32,656 nucleotides of DNA from Buchnera aphidicola (Lipaphis pseudobrassicae) (GCF_005081185.1 NZ_CP034870.1:63307-95962), one strand, 5' to 3'; shown: positions 1 to 11,467, numbered from the stretch's first letter. The notes: generated by a model from the letters alone, not told the origin. Numbers and translations: made by a program.

Positions 1-53
1 AAAATAGTTAATATATATTTATAAAATATTTTATGTTTGAGGTATAAAAAGTT

Positions 54-1073
54 ATGAAGATATTAGGCATTGAAACTTCTTGTGATGATACAGGTATAGC
101 TATTTATGATTACAAAAAAGGTTTATTAATAAATGAGATATACAATCAAAATATATTAAATGATAAAAATGGTGGTATAATCCCTGAATTAGCATCACGT
201 CAACATATGGAATCAATAACTTTTTTATTACACAAAATTCTTAAAAGAAAACATTTTATGAAAGATATTGATCTTATTGCATATACTGCTGGACCTGGTT
301 TAGTTAGTTCTTTGTTAGTCGGTGCTACATTCGCATGTTCTTTAGGTTTTGCTTTAAATATTCCAGTTGTTCCTGTAAATCATATGGAAGCACATTTATT
401 GTCTCCTTTTATAGAGTGTAAATCTATTGAATTTCCATTTATTGCATTGCTAGTATCGGGTAAACATACTCAAATTATTGGTGTTCATGAACTAGGATGT
501 TATGAATTACTTGGAAACTGTTTAGATGATGCAGTAGGCGAGTCTTTTGATAAAATAGCAAAACTGTTAGATTTAAAATCTCCTGGTGGTTCTGAGTTAT
601 CTAAATTAGCATTGATTGGAAATAAGAATTATTTTCATTTTCCCCGTCCCATGATACATCATTCGAATTTAAATTTTAGTTTTTCTGGTTTAAAAACATG
701 TGTAACTAATATGATTAAAAAATGTGATAAAAGTTTACAAACAAAAGCAAATATCGCAAGAGCTTTTGAGGACGCAGTAATTGATACATTATTAATTAAA
801 ACTAAACAAGCATTAAAAGAAAAAAAATGGAATCGTTTAGTTATAGCGGGTGGTGTCAGTTCTAATTATCCCTTACGAAAAAAATCAGAAAAAATGATGA
901 AAAAAGATTTTAATGGGAAAGTGTTTTATGCAAGATTAAATTTTTGTACAGATAATGCTGCAATGATTGCATATCTTGGTTGTTTACGTTACAAAGAAGC
1001 AAGCAAATGTCTTTTAGATATTGTAGTAAAACCAAAATGGTCTATTATTGAATTAGATCGTATTAATCGATAG
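54..1073 (+). CDS. tsaD: tRNA N6-threonylcarbamoyladenosine transferase subunit TsaD
   Basis: TsaD transfers the threonylcarbamoyl group to A37 of tRNAs that read ANN codons, working with TsaB, TsaE and TsaC in the cytoplasm. The 339-residue protein is close to the usual 337. It opens with the family signature MKILGIETSCDDTG, carries the metal-binding pair of histidines in NHMEAH (about residues 110 and 114), and has the glycine-rich GGSELSK and GGVSSN segments of the ASKHA nucleotide-binding fold. The ATG is preceded by GAGG at 39-42, which supports this start. It converges on ribB with a 26-base gap and no clear hairpin. In E. coli tsaD lies near uppP, cca, hldE and ribB, all present here. 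It looks fully intact. Confidence 0.97.
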   Translation: MKILGIETSCDDTGIAIYDYKKGLLINEIYNQNILNDKNGGIIPELASRQHMESITFLLHKILKRKHFMKDIDLIAYTAGPGLVSSLLVGATFACSLGFALNIPVVPVNHMEAHLLSPFIECKSIEFPFIALLVSGKHTQIIGVHELGCYELLGNCLDDAVGESFDKIAKLLDLKSPGGSELSKLALIGNKNYFHFPRPMIHHSNLNFSFSGLKTCVTNMIKKCDKSLQTKANIARAFEDAVIDTLLIKTKQALKEKKWNRLVIAGGVSSNYPLRKKSEKMMKKDFNGKVFYARLNFCTDNAAMIAYLGCLRYKEASKCLLDIVVKPKWSIIELDRINR

Positions 1074-1099
1074 TACAATACTATACGAATTAAAATTTA

Positions 1100-1753
1100 C
1101 TAAAAATAATTATTTTTTTTCTTTTTAATAAAAAAGATTAAATCTTGTATAGTTAATATTTGCATTTTTTTCTTTTGAGCAAATTTTATTATTTCAGGTA
1201 ATCGAGACATACTTCCATCCTTATTCATTAATTCGCAAATTACTCCTAATGGTTTGAATCCTGCTAAAGAGACAATTTCAATAGCTGCTTCTGTATGTCC
1301 TGGTCGTGCTAAAATTCCATTTTCATGAGCTCTTAACGGAAATACATGTCCTGGTCTATTTAAATCTTCAGGTTTTGAAGTATCAGAAATTGCTGTTTTA
1401 ATAGTAGTTAGCCTATCTTGAGCTGATACACCGGTAGATACTCCACGTGATGCTTCTATTGTTATTGTGAATCCTGTTTTATACTTACTAGTGTTTTTTT
1501 TAACCATCATAGGTAAATTTAATTTTTTTCGTTTAGATTCAGTTATACAAAGACATATAATGCCACTACCGTATCTAATTGTTAAAGCCATTTGTTCTAC
1601 TGTCATGTTTTCAGCAGCAAATACAAAATCTCCTTCATTTTCTCTTTTTTCATCATCTAATATAATAATGCCTTGACCAGATTGTAAAGCATATATTCCT
1701 TTTTGAACTCGTTCTATAGATGTTCCGAATTTAGATAAAAGTATTTGAGTCAT
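1100..1753 (-). CDS. ribB: 3,4-dihydroxy-2-butanone 4-phosphate synthase
   Basis: RibB converts ribulose 5-phosphate to 3,4-dihydroxy-2-butanone 4-phosphate plus formate, supplying the four-carbon unit for riboflavin. The protein is 217 residues, the E. coli length, and alignable throughout. It has the acidic loop [11 protein letters not shown] (about residues 32-42) that holds catalytic acids and metal ligands, [11 protein letters not shown], and [13 protein letters not shown]. The start is supported by AAGGA about 7 bases upstream. The neighbour upstream is hldE on the same strand, 167 bases away. The E. coli gene has an FMN riboswitch in its leader; this spacer is A/T-rich and shows no recognisable one, so expression is probably unregulated by FMN (inference). 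The C-terminus is Lys/Asn-rich and drifted but full length. Confidence 0.97.
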   Translation of the reverse strand: MTQILLSKFGTSIERVQKGIYALQSGQGIIILDDEKRENEGDFVFAAENMTVEQMALTIRYGSGIICLCITESKRKKLNLPMMVKKNTSKYKTGFTITIEASRGVSTGVSAQDRLTTIKTAISDTSKPEDLNRPGHVFPLRAHENGILARPGHTEAAIEIVSLAGFKPLGVICELMNKDGSMSRLPEIIKFAQKKKMQILTIQDLIFFIKKKKNNYF

Positions 1754-1920
1754 TTTAAAATCCTTAATAATATGTTAAATTGCTAAAAAAATAAAAATTT
1801 TATCAGATATAAATTTTTTCATATATTATATTTTAATGTATGCTCGAACATTTTTTATAAAAAAAGAACTTATAAAATAAAATATATTTTTAAAAATATG
1901 TTAAGAAATACCTTTTAATA

Positions 1921-2868
1921 TCAAAAATTTAGAGCCGAATTTAATTCATGAATAGTTATTGTTTCAGTTCCTGTTTTTTGTATAACTACACCTGCTCCAA
2001 CACTAGCGTAAAAACATGCTTCTTCTAAAGAATATCCTTGAGCTAAAGAAGCAGCAATAATAGCAATTACTGTATCTCCTGCACCAGTTACATCAGATAC
2101 TTTTTTTGATGTAGCAGGAAAATGTACTGGTTTTTTTTGAGGTTGAAATAATGTCATGCCATTTTTAGAACGAGTAACTAATAATGCTGATAATTTTAGA
2201 TCGTATAATAATTGTAAACCTTTTTGAAAAATTTCTTGTTCTTTATTACATTTTCCAACTATGTTTTCAAATTCAGAAAGATTAGGTGTTAGCAAACTAG
2301 CACCAGAATATTTTTCAAAATTTATGCCTTTAGGATCTATAAGTATTGGTATCGACATTTTTTTAGCTAAACTAATTATTTTTTTTATATCAACTAAAGT
2401 TCCTTTTGAATAATCTGATAATACTAAAATATTAAAATATGATAATGAATGAACAATTTTTTGATATAGTAAGTTAATATTTTTTGAAATATATTTTTCT
2501 TGAAAATCTAATCGAATTAATTTTCTTTTATCTGATAAAATTCGAATTTTTGTGATTGTTTTATTTTCTTTGATAGGAATTAAATCACGATCAATTCCCA
2601 CATGATTTAAAAGTTTTTTTAAAATTATTCCTTCATAATCCATTCCTATAAAACCAATAATTTTAGATTTACATCCAATATCTGCAATATTTTTAACGAC
2701 ATTTCCAGCTCCTCCTGGTTGCTTTTTAATTTTATTGATTGGTAAAATTGGTGTTAGTTGTTCAGATAAAACCTGATGATTTTTACTGTACCAATAGCAA
2801 TCTAATATTAAATCACCCACAACAAGAACAGACGAATTTTTAAAATTAACTGATTTTTTTTCCATCAT
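1921..2868 (-). CDS. hldE: HldE kinase domain only (D-glycero-beta-D-manno-heptose-7-phosphate kinase)
   Basis: In E. coli, HldE (477 residues) is bifunctional: an N-terminal PfkB-type kinase phosphorylates heptose 7-phosphate and a C-terminal cytidylyltransferase makes ADP-heptose for LPS core. This protein has 315 residues and aligns only with the kinase half. It keeps PGGAGNV (about 52-58), [26 protein letters not shown] and the catalytic DVTGAGDT anion-hole motif. It stops just after the kinase domain, and nothing resembling the nucleotidyltransferase follows in the 167 bases before ribB. The conserved ISPEAPVP substrate segment of the family is replaced by VLSEQLTP, so the substrate may have changed. 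Buchnera is generally known to lack LPS synthesis, which makes its retention odd. Either of two consecutive ATG codons could be the start. Confidence 0.9.
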   Translation of the reverse strand: MMEKKSVNFKNSSVLVVGDLILDCYWYSKNHQVLSEQLTPILPINKIKKQPGGAGNVVKNIADIGCKSKIIGFIGMDYEGIILKKLLNHVGIDRDLIPIKENKTITKIRILSDKRKLIRLDFQEKYISKNINLLYQKIVHSLSYFNILVLSDYSKGTLVDIKKIISLAKKMSIPILIDPKGINFEKYSGASLLTPNLSEFENIVGKCNKEQEIFQKGLQLLYDLKLSALLVTRSKNGMTLFQPQKKPVHFPATSKKVSDVTGAGDTVIAIIAASLAQGYSLEEACFYASVGAGVVIQKTGTETITIHELNSALNF

Positions 2869-3032
2869 TGTATCTCTTCAATATAAAAAATTAATTTATA
2901 CTTATACGTAGTAATATATTTTTTATATATTATCTATAAGATTATTACAAGATTTAATTTTTTAAAATAATAAATTTTATAAAAAATAATATTTTTTTTA
3001 ATTAAATCTTCTTTTGGTATGAGGAAATTTGT

Positions 3033-4298
3033 ATGAAAATATATTTAGTAGGAGGAGCTGTTCGAGATTCTTTGCTAAATCTTCCTGTTAAAGATAGAGA
3101 TTGGGTAGTAGTTGGCGGATCAAAAGAAATATTATTAAAAAAAAACTTTCAACAAGTCGGAAAAGATTTTCCAGTTTTTTTACATCCAATAACACATGAA
3201 GAATATGCTTTGGCAAGAAAAGAAAGAAAGTCTGGAATAGGTTATACTGGATTTAGTACTGATTATAATTCTCATGTTACTTTAGAAGAAGATTTGATCA
3301 GACGTGATTTAACGATTAATGCTATCGCTTATGATGAAGATGGTAATTATATTGATCCATTTGGTGGAAAAAAAGATATAAAAAATCGTTTATTAAGACA
3401 TATTTCACAATCTTTTACAGAAGATCCATTACGTATTTTACGAACAGCAAGACTAGCTGCTAGCTTAACTCATTTAGGATTTCAAATTGCAGAAGAAACA
3501 ATCTTATTAATGCGTATTATGGTTGAAAAAGGAGAATTGTTATATTTGACTCCAAATAGAATATGGAATGAAACAGAAAAAGCTTTTAATACAATTAATC
3601 CTCATGTATATTTTCAAATATTATACAAATGTAAAGCACTACATTTATTTTTTCCAGAAGTTAATTTTTTATATCAAAAAAAAAATATTTCTAGTTATTA
3701 TATTTTTAATAAATTATACAATAAAAATATTATATTAAAAGGATTAGCTAAAATTTCTACTTTATGTAAAGATATTGATGTTCGTTTTGCATATTTATGT
3801 CGATTTTTGTCAACTAATGTTTTATATAGTAATTCTTTACATAATAGCTCTTTTAATAGTTCTTTAAAAAAAAAATATGATAAAAAATCATGTGATTTAG
3901 TTAGTAGCTTATGCAAACGTTTTTATATCCCATCTTATATTCGAGATATAGCAATTTTAAATACTAGATTTTGTTTTTTTTTAGATACTATTGACTATCA
4001 ATCATCTAAGAATATCGTTATGTTATTCTACAAAATTGATGCTTGGAGAAAACCAGAACGTGTTCAAAAACTAGCTTTTTTAAGTCAGTTTAATTTTTTA
4101 AATATTTCCAAATCTTATTTTACTTACATTAATTCTGGTTTTTTTTTAGAAAAGTGTTTTTCTGTAATAAAAAATGTTTCTGCTAAGCTAGTTTTAGATC
4201 AAGGATTAAAAGGAAATAATATTAAAAATGAGTTAATACGTTTACGAATTAAAAAACTTGAATCTTGGCGTGTTAATAATAAAAACTTGTTTTGTTAA
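3033..4298 (+). CDS. cca: CCA-adding tRNA nucleotidyltransferase, HD domain degenerate
   Basis: Cca adds or repairs the 3' CCA of tRNAs without a template. The 421-residue protein (E. coli 412) has an intact class II catalytic head: GGAVRDS, the DxD metal site D21-R22-D23, RRDLTINA at 90-97, and the DPLRILRTARLAA motif near 131-143. The tail also aligns (IDAWRKPERVQKLA). The middle, equivalent to the E. coli HD phosphohydrolase domain, has lost its metal ligands: LCHDLGK is read as LCRFLST near 255-261 and flanking histidines are absent. Repair of 2',3'-cyclic phosphate ends is therefore unlikely, while CCA addition should persist. The three tRNA genes in this window do not encode CCA. Two A10 runs (3676-3685, 3866-3875) lie in the degenerate region. 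The start is supported by GAGGAA upstream. Confidence 0.96.
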   Translation: MKIYLVGGAVRDSLLNLPVKDRDWVVVGGSKEILLKKNFQQVGKDFPVFLHPITHEEYALARKERKSGIGYTGFSTDYNSHVTLEEDLIRRDLTINAIAYDEDGNYIDPFGGKKDIKNRLLRHISQSFTEDPLRILRTARLAASLTHLGFQIAEETILLMRIMVEKGELLYLTPNRIWNETEKAFNTINPHVYFQILYKCKALHLFFPEVNFLYQKKNISSYYIFNKLYNKNIILKGLAKISTLCKDIDVRFAYLCRFLSTNVLYSNSLHNSSFNSSLKKKYDKKSCDLVSSLCKRFYIPSYIRDIAILNTRFCFFLDTIDYQSSKNIVMLFYKIDAWRKPERVQKLAFLSQFNFLNISKSYFTYINSGFFLEKCFSVIKNVSAKLVLDQGLKGNNIKNELIRLRIKKLESWRVNNKNLFC

Positions 4299-4353
4299 AA
4301 AGATATAAAAACTTTTTTGAATTATATAATTAATATAATTTTAGTTTAAATTC

Positions 4354-5151
4354 TTAATGAATAAAATAAAGTAGTAAAGCTAAAATTAATCGGTATATTC
4401 CAAAAAATATCATTGAAGTATTCTTGATGAATTTCAATAATTTTTTAATAAATAGAGTAGAAATTAAGTAAGAAATTATAAAACTAAATAAACATATTAG
4501 AAGATCTATTTTTTTTATATTATGAATATTGTTTACTATTTCAAAAAAAGATGCACCCATTAATAATGGAATAGATATTATAAAAGAGAATTCTATTGCA
4601 ACTGATCGTTTAATACCTAATAATATTCCAGTTGCTATGGTAATTCCTGATCTTGAAACACCAGGATATAGAGAAAAGATTTGCAATAATCCAATTATAA
4701 TTGATTGGAATAAGTTAATATTTCTAATATTTGATGTGATATGTTTTTTTGGTTTTAGCATCTCAGAAATAATTAAAAAAAATCCACCTAGTATTAATGT
4801 ATATATAATACAATTTATATTAAATGTTAGTTGAATTTTTTTATAAAAAATTAAACCTAACAATATTGTTGGTAATATAGAAAATAAAATATGTAAACAT
4901 TTTGTATTTTGATTTTGATACTTTTTTCTAACATTCAATATTCTTAAAATTTTTTTATAGAAAAAATAAAAAATTGCTAATGCAGAACCGAATTGCATAA
5001 ACATTGATAGTATTTTTGTGTTATTACTTTCTACATTTAACCAATGAGAGATGATAATCATATGTCCTGTAGAAGAAATAGGAAGAAATTCTGTTATTCC
5101 TTCTATTGTTCCAAGAATTATATAAATAAAAATATGATTTAAATCGATCAT
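4354..5151 (-). CDS. uppP: Undecaprenyl-diphosphatase
   Basis: UppP (BacA) is an inner-membrane phosphatase that dephosphorylates undecaprenyl diphosphate to recycle the peptidoglycan carrier lipid. The chosen start, MIDLNHIFIY, gives 265 residues, has AGGA at 5157-5160 with good spacing and matches the N-terminus of the family. An upstream ATG at 5187 would add 12 residues but sits against the crr terminator and has no such support. The motif EGITEFLPISSTGH near the N-terminus carries the paired glutamates, and YPGVSRSGIT carries the essential arginine. About eight hydrophobic segments are visible. It follows crr on the same strand but is separated from it by a strong hairpin at 5193-5223, so it probably has its own promoter. 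It is convergent with cca. It looks functional. Confidence 0.95.
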   Translation of the reverse strand: MIDLNHIFIYIILGTIEGITEFLPISSTGHMIIISHWLNVESNNTKILSMFMQFGSALAIFYFFYKKILRILNVRKKYQNQNTKCLHILFSILPTILLGLIFYKKIQLTFNINCIIYTLILGGFFLIISEMLKPKKHITSNIRNINLFQSIIIGLLQIFSLYPGVSRSGITIATGILLGIKRSVAIEFSFIISIPLLMGASFFEIVNNIHNIKKIDLLICLFSFIISYLISTLFIKKLLKFIKNTSMIFFGIYRLILALLLYFIH

Positions 5152-5192
5152 TTTTTTCCTTATAAATATTATTATTTTTATAAGCAATATAT

Positions 5193-5223
5193 TAAAACGG
5201 TACTAAAAAATAGTACCGTTTTA
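5193..5223 (-). terminator. Terminator of the ptsH-ptsI-crr operon
   Basis: A perfect inverted repeat has 13-base arms at 5193-5205 and 5211-5223 and a five-A loop on the + strand (five T on the transcribed-gene strand). The stem includes the G/C core CGGTAC, rare in this A/T background. It starts 10 bases past the crr stop codon and ends in T/A-rich sequence, as expected for intrinsic termination of the operon. It also insulates uppP, whose start lies about 40 bases further on. Confidence 0.85.
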
Positions 5224-5232
5224 TATTAAAAA

Positions 5233-5736
5233 TCAATTATATAAAGACATAATAACTGTCTTTCCAGCAATAACATTACCTGAAAATTTTTTTATTTTTT
5301 TAAATTTTTCTATATTAGATACTACAACAGGAGTTAAAATAGATTTAGATTTTTCTATTAAAAAATCTAAATCAAGTGCAATGATTTCATCTCCTATTTT
5401 TACTTTTTGATTATTTTGTACTATTTTTTTAAAACCTTGTCCTTTTAATTTAACAGTATCGATACCAAAATGTACAAATAATTCTACTTTATCATCTGAT
5501 ATAATTGAAAAAGCATGCATACTTTCAGTTATATGCCCAATGATACCATTCACAGGAGCAAGTATTTTGTTATTTGATGGATTAATTGCTATTCCATCAC
5601 CTACAATTTTCTTAGAAAAAACTAAGTCTGGTACATCTTCAATATTGATTATTTCACCAGATAACGGTGCAATAATTTCTATTTTTTTATCAAAATCTGT
5701 TTTTTTATTTTGAAAAAGATTAGAAAAGAAACTCAT
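5233..5736 (-). CDS. crr: PTS glucose-specific EIIA component
   Basis: EIIA-Glc takes phosphate from HPr and passes it to a membrane EIIB partner during PTS sugar uptake; in E. coli it also controls adenylate cyclase and non-PTS permeases. The protein has 167 residues against 169 in E. coli. The two active-site histidines are present: H74 in MHAFSI and the phosphorylated H89 in [14 protein letters not shown]. The N-terminal [10 protein letters not shown] resembles the membrane-associating N-terminus of the E. coli protein. AGGAG just upstream fixes the start. It is the last gene of ptsH-ptsI-crr, 58 bases after ptsI. All catalytic features look intact. Confidence 0.97.
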   Translation of the reverse strand: MSFFSNLFQNKKTDFDKKIEIIAPLSGEIINIEDVPDLVFSKKIVGDGIAINPSNNKILAPVNGIIGHITESMHAFSIISDDKVELFVHFGIDTVKLKGQGFKKIVQNNQKVKIGDEIIALDLDFLIEKSKSILTPVVVSNIEKFKKIKKFSGNVIAGKTVIMSLYN

Positions 5737-5794
5737 TTTTTTCTCCTAAATACTTTTTATGCTCTTTTTAAAGTATACGTTAACCTGTTAATCC

Positions 5795-7504
5795 TTAAAT
5801 AGATATTTTTAATAAATGAAATATTTCTTTCGTAGTAGATAATTTTAATACTTGTTCTGCTATTTTTTTAGCGTGAGAAAAAGATGTTTTTCGAATTATT
5901 TCTTTTATTTTAGGAATGCTTGTTGAACTCATACTAAATTCATCTAAACCCATGCCTAATAGTAAAATAGTTGCACGTTCATCTCCTGCAAGTTCTCCAC
6001 ACATACTGGTCCATTTTCCATGTGAATGTGCTATATCTATAACAGTTTTTATTAACTTTAAAACAGATGGATTCATAGGATTATAAAGATGTGAAATTAA
6101 ATCATTGCCTCTATCAACGGCTAAAGTATATTGTGTTAAATCATTAGTTCCAATACTAAAAAAATCCACTTCTTTTATTAAATGATTAGCTATTATTGCT
6201 GATGAAGGAGTTTCTATCATAATTCCAATTTGAATATTTTGATCAAATAATATTTTTTTTTCATTTAATTTTTGTTTAAGTTTTTCAATTTCTAATCTTA
6301 AAGTTCTAATTTCTTCAACTGAAATAATCATAGGAAAAAGTATGTATATTTTTCCAAAAGCAGAAGCTCTAAGAATCGCATTAATTTGAGAACGTAGTAT
6401 TTCTTTGCGATCCATAGAAATACGTATAGCACGCCAACCAAGAAAAGGATTTTCTTCTTTTGGCAAATTCATATAAGGTAGATCTTTATCCCCTCCAATA
6501 TCCATTGTTCTTATTATGACAGCTTTATTTTTCATTGATTCTGCAATTTTTTTATATGCTTCAAATTGTTCTTCTTCTTCAGGTAAAGAGTTTCTATCCA
6601 TAAATAAAAATTCTGTTCGATAAAGACCAATGCATTCAGCACCATTTTTCTTTGCAGAATCAATATCTTGAATATTTCCAATATTAGATCCAACTTTTAT
6701 ACTATGTCCATCAATAGTTGTAGCAGATAGATTTTTTAAATTTATTAATTTATTTTTTTTTAAAATATATTTTCTTTCTATATTCTTCTTTTTATAAATT
6801 AACTCTTGAGATGGATTAATAAAAATTTGATTGTTTATAGAATCTAAAATAATGTAATCATTGTTTTTTGTAATTTCAGTGATTTTTTTAGTTCCTACGA
6901 TAGCTGGAATTTCTAATGATCTAGCCATAATTGAAGTATGTGATGTCTTACCACCTAAATCGGTGATAAAACCTAAAATATATCTTAAGTCAATTTGTGC
7001 AGTTTCTGAAGGAGTTAAGTCTTTTGCAATTAAAATTACTTTATTTTTTATATTGTTTAGATCAATAATCCTTAAATTCAGTATATTTTTTAACAATCGA
7101 TTACCAATATCTCTGACATCGATTGCTCTGTTTTTTAAATACTCATCTTTCAATTCTGCTAAAACTTTAACTTGTCCTTCAATGACATATTCTGTAGCAG
7201 CTGCAGCAGATATTTTTTTTTCTTGTATTAAATCAATTATTTCTTTTTCTAATTCTTCATCTTTGAGTAGCATAATATGACCTTCAAAGATACTTTCTTT
7301 ACTTTTTCCTAATTTTTCTTTTGCTTTAATTTTTATTTCTGTTAATTGTTGTATTGATTTTTCTCTTCCATTAAAAAATTTTTTTACTTCTTTTTTTATA
7401 TTTGCAATATCAATATTTTTCCGGTTAATAACAATTTCTTCTTCTTTCAATAAAAGAGCAGATCCAAAAGCTATACCCGGTGATGCTAAAATACCCGAAA
7501 TCAT
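5795..7504 (-). CDS. ptsI: PTS phosphotransferase enzyme I
   Basis: Enzyme I uses phosphoenolpyruvate to phosphorylate itself and then HPr in the cytoplasm. At 569 residues it is near the E. coli length (575). The phosphorylated histidine is H189 in [18 protein letters not shown], at the E. coli position. The C-terminal PEP-binding barrel keeps [41 protein letters not shown] and the catalytic cysteine in [11 protein letters not shown]. Between, the HPr-binding helical domain is recognisable but Lys/Ile-rich. AAAGGT lies upstream of the ATG. It is the second gene of the operon, 148 bases after ptsH. That gap holds a C/G-containing hairpin that may modulate read-through. Confidence 0.98.
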   Translation of the reverse strand: MISGILASPGIAFGSALLLKEEEIVINRKNIDIANIKKEVKKFFNGREKSIQQLTEIKIKAKEKLGKSKESIFEGHIMLLKDEELEKEIIDLIQEKKISAAAATEYVIEGQVKVLAELKDEYLKNRAIDVRDIGNRLLKNILNLRIIDLNNIKNKVILIAKDLTPSETAQIDLRYILGFITDLGGKTSHTSIMARSLEIPAIVGTKKITEITKNNDYIILDSINNQIFINPSQELIYKKKNIERKYILKKNKLINLKNLSATTIDGHSIKVGSNIGNIQDIDSAKKNGAECIGLYRTEFLFMDRNSLPEEEEQFEAYKKIAESMKNKAVIIRTMDIGGDKDLPYMNLPKEENPFLGWRAIRISMDRKEILRSQINAILRASAFGKIYILFPMIISVEEIRTLRLEIEKLKQKLNEKKILFDQNIQIGIMIETPSSAIIANHLIKEVDFFSIGTNDLTQYTLAVDRGNDLISHLYNPMNPSVLKLIKTVIDIAHSHGKWTSMCGELAGDERATILLLGMGLDEFSMSSTSIPKIKEIIRKTSFSHAKKIAEQVLKLSTTKEIFHLLKISI

Positions 7505-7583
7505 AATATTACCTTTAATAATAAACTTTTTCTATTTAGAGGGAAAAAAAGTGGCATTTCAGGTGAATATATTTTCATATAAA

Positions 7584-7624
7584 ATAATCCGGAGTTATTT
7601 TTTTTATATAACATCCGGTATTAT
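7584..7624 (-). terminator. Possible attenuator hairpin between ptsH and ptsI
   Basis: On the - strand, arms at 7624-7614 and 7593-7584 pair as ATAATACCGGA with TCCGGATTAT, with one bulged base and a loop of about 20 bases. The CCGGA core stands out in a spacer that is otherwise nearly all A/T. A short T stretch follows on the - strand. It could reduce read-through from ptsH into ptsI or protect the ptsH transcript 3' end. Function is inferred from shape alone. Confidence 0.45.
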
Positions 7625-7652
7625 AGAAAATTTATACATTGTTTTAATAATT

Positions 7653-7910
7653 TTACTCTAGTTCCATCATTATCTCAGATAAATGTTTAATAGCTTGTTT
7701 TTCATCTTCTCCTTCAGCAGATAATGTAATTATACTTCCTCGAGCTAAACCTAAAGTTTGAATTTTAAATAAGCTTTTTGCATTAACTGACTTTCCATTA
7801 TAGATAATCGAAATATCAGAAATGAATTTTTTTGCTTCTTTTACAAATTGTGCAGCAGGACGAGTATGTAATCCATGTGGAGCAGTTATTGTTATTTCGT
7901 TTTTAAACAT
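7653..7910 (-). CDS. ptsH: Phosphocarrier protein HPr
   Basis: HPr carries phosphate from enzyme I to the sugar-specific EIIA components. The protein has 85 residues, the E. coli length. H15, the phosphorylated residue, lies in [14 protein letters not shown]. The region [18 protein letters not shown] contains the conserved serine, and the protein ends with the family's MMELE. AAGGA lies upstream of the ATG. It is the first gene of ptsH-ptsI-crr; cysK precedes it on the same strand at a distance of 107 bases, as in E. coli. No strong -35/-10 pair could be picked in that spacer. Confidence 0.98.
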   Translation of the reverse strand: MFKNEITITAPHGLHTRPAAQFVKEAKKFISDISIIYNGKSVNAKSLFKIQTLGLARGSIITLSAEGEDEKQAIKHLSEIMMELE

Positions 7911-7969
7911 ATTTTTTCCTTGATTGCAGTTGATTGATATAATATTTTACTAGAATTGAAAAAAATAAT

Positions 7970-7992
7970 TAAAAATTCTTATTGAATTTTTA
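7970..7992 (-). terminator. Weak hairpin after cysK
   Basis: Nine-base arms at 7970-7978 and 7984-7992 (TAAAAATTC and GAATTTTTA) flank a five-base loop in the spacer between cysK and ptsH. The stem has a single C-G pair. It could be a weak cysK terminator, but A/T background can make such repeats by chance. Confidence 0.3.
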
Positions 7993-8017
7993 CTACAGAA
8001 ATTATTTTTTTGTATGA

Positions 8018-8962
8018 TTATTCAGAGAATAACTCTGTACTTAAATAACGCTCTCCTGAAGATGGTAATATGATAACTATATTTTTATTTAAAAAATTTT
8101 TACGTTTTTGTATTTTTAAAGCGGCACATAATGCAGCACCTGAAGAAATACCTGCTAATATACCTTCCTTTTTCATTAATTTTTGAGCTGTTAATATTGA
8201 TTCTGCACTAGAAACTGTGATAACTTCATCGATTAAACGCAAATCTAAGTTTTTTGGAATAAAACCAGCACCAATTCCTTGAATTTTATGCAATCCAGGT
8301 TTTAATTCTTTTCGTGATAAAAATTGTGTAATTACTGGTGATTCAGATGGTTCAACAGCAATACTAATTAAATTTTTTTTTAGTTTAGTATGTTTTATAT
8401 ATTTTGTAACGCCTGTAATAGTTCCTCCAGTTCCTACACCAGAAATAAAAATATCTATATTACCATCTGTATCATTCCATATTTCTGGTCCAGTAGTATT
8501 TTCATGAATTTCAGGATTAGCTGGGTTTTCAAATTGTTTTAATAAAAAATATTTTTTAGGATTGTATGATACAATTTCATTTGCTTTAGATATAGCTCCT
8601 TTCATTCCATATTTTCCATTTGTTAAAACTAAATTTGCTCCTAAAGATTTGAGCAATTTTCTTCTCTCAATAGACATTGTATCTGGCATAGTAAGTGTTA
8701 ATCTATAATTTCTAGCGGCGGCTACATAAGCCAATGCAATCCCTGTATTACCGCTTGTTGCTTCTATGAGTTCTATATTTTTATCTAACTTTCCATTTTT
8801 TTCTGCATTCCATATCATATTAGCACCAATTCTACATTTGACACTAAAACTAGGGTTTCTAGATTCAATTTTTGCTAAAATATTTCCATTTCCTATTTTC
8901 TTTAAACGAACTAAAGGTGTATTTCCTATAGTTAAAGAATTATCTTCATATATTTTGCTCAT
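8018..8962 (-). CDS. cysK: Cysteine synthase A (O-acetylserine sulfhydrylase)
   Basis: CysK is a PLP enzyme that makes L-cysteine from O-acetylserine and sulfide. The protein has 314 residues (E. coli 323). The PLP lysine is K42 in [14 protein letters not shown]. The substrate loop [14 protein letters not shown], the phosphate-binding [11 protein letters not shown] and the C-terminal [12 protein letters not shown] segment, holding the pyridine-contacting serine, are all present. The start ATG follows AGGA. In E. coli cysK sits between cysZ and ptsH; here cysK-ptsH adjacency is kept, while cysZ and zipA, which should lie between cysK and ligA, are gone. Cysteine supply to an aphid host fits a nutritional symbiont (inference). 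Confidence 0.97.
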   Translation of the reverse strand: MSKIYEDNSLTIGNTPLVRLKKIGNGNILAKIESRNPSFSVKCRIGANMIWNAEKNGKLDKNIELIEATSGNTGIALAYVAAARNYRLTLTMPDTMSIERRKLLKSLGANLVLTNGKYGMKGAISKANEIVSYNPKKYFLLKQFENPANPEIHENTTGPEIWNDTDGNIDIFISGVGTGGTITGVTKYIKHTKLKKNLISIAVEPSESPVITQFLSRKELKPGLHKIQGIGAGFIPKNLDLRLIDEVITVSSAESILTAQKLMKKEGILAGISSGAALCAALKIQKRKNFLNKNIVIILPSSGERYLSTELFSE

Positions 8963-11254
<2,292 letters not shown>

Positions 11255-11262
11255 ATATTTTT

Positions 11263-11335
11263 TGGGTCGTGCAGGATTTGAACCTGCGACCAATTGATTA
11301 AAAGTCAACTGCTCTACCGACTGAGCTAACGACCC
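11263..11335 (-). tRNA. tRNA-Lys (anticodon UUU)
   Basis: A 73-base cloverleaf on the - strand begins GGGTCGTTAGCTCAG and carries the anticodon loop CTTTTAA and T arm GGTTCAAATCC. The acceptor stem GGGTCGT pairs fully with its 3' partner, and the discriminator base is A. It is almost identical to E. coli tRNA-Lys. No CCA follows in the DNA. It is transcribed after tRNA-Val with a gap of a few bases, matching the valU-valX-valY-lysV cluster beside gltX in E. coli. Confidence 0.98.
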
Positions 11336-11342
11336 TTTTTGA

Positions 11343-11415
11343 TGGGTGATGACGGACTCGAACCGCCGACTTCCTCCGTGTAAAGGAGGAGCTCTACCAA
11401 CTGAGCTAATCACCC
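11343..11415 (-). tRNA. tRNA-Val (anticodon UAC)
   Basis: A 73-base cloverleaf on the - strand begins GGGTGATTAGCTCAG, has a G/C-rich anticodon stem CCTCC/GGAGG around TTTACAC (anticodon TAC) and the T loop GGTTCGAGTCC. The acceptor stem GGGTGAT is fully paired, with discriminator A. No CCA is encoded. It is first in a two-tRNA unit with tRNA-Lys and has a good sigma70-type promoter upstream. In E. coli three Val genes occupy this place; one remains. Confidence 0.98.
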
Positions 11416-11439
11416 TATAAATATTTTTAGTATCACTTT

Positions 11440-11467
11440 ATTGTAAAGCTAGGAAAAATAGAGTCAA
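11440..11467 (-). promoter_or_regulatory. Sigma70-type promoter of tRNA-Val/tRNA-Lys
   Basis: On the - strand, a -35 element TTGACT (11467-11462) is followed after 16 bases by a -10 element TACAAT (11445-11440). The -10 lies 24 bases before the mature tRNA-Val 5' end, leaving room for a short leader. Both hexamers match consensus in five of six bases. This is one of the clearest promoters in the window. Confidence 0.65.

Noticed and set aside
1754..1920. FMN riboswitch ahead of ribB
   Set aside because: E. coli ribB has one, but this 167-base spacer lacks the conserved helices and G-rich blocks and is nearly all A/T.
3698..3916. Antisense and other-frame open stretches such as those opposite cca, ptsI, fliF, fliP and tamB
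   Set aside because: They lie inside well-conserved genes, have no family resemblance or ribosome binding site, and are expected by chance from the A/T-biased codon use.
4354..5187. Longer UppP from the ATG at 5187
   Set aside because: The extra 12 residues do not match the family and the internal ATG has a good AGGA site.
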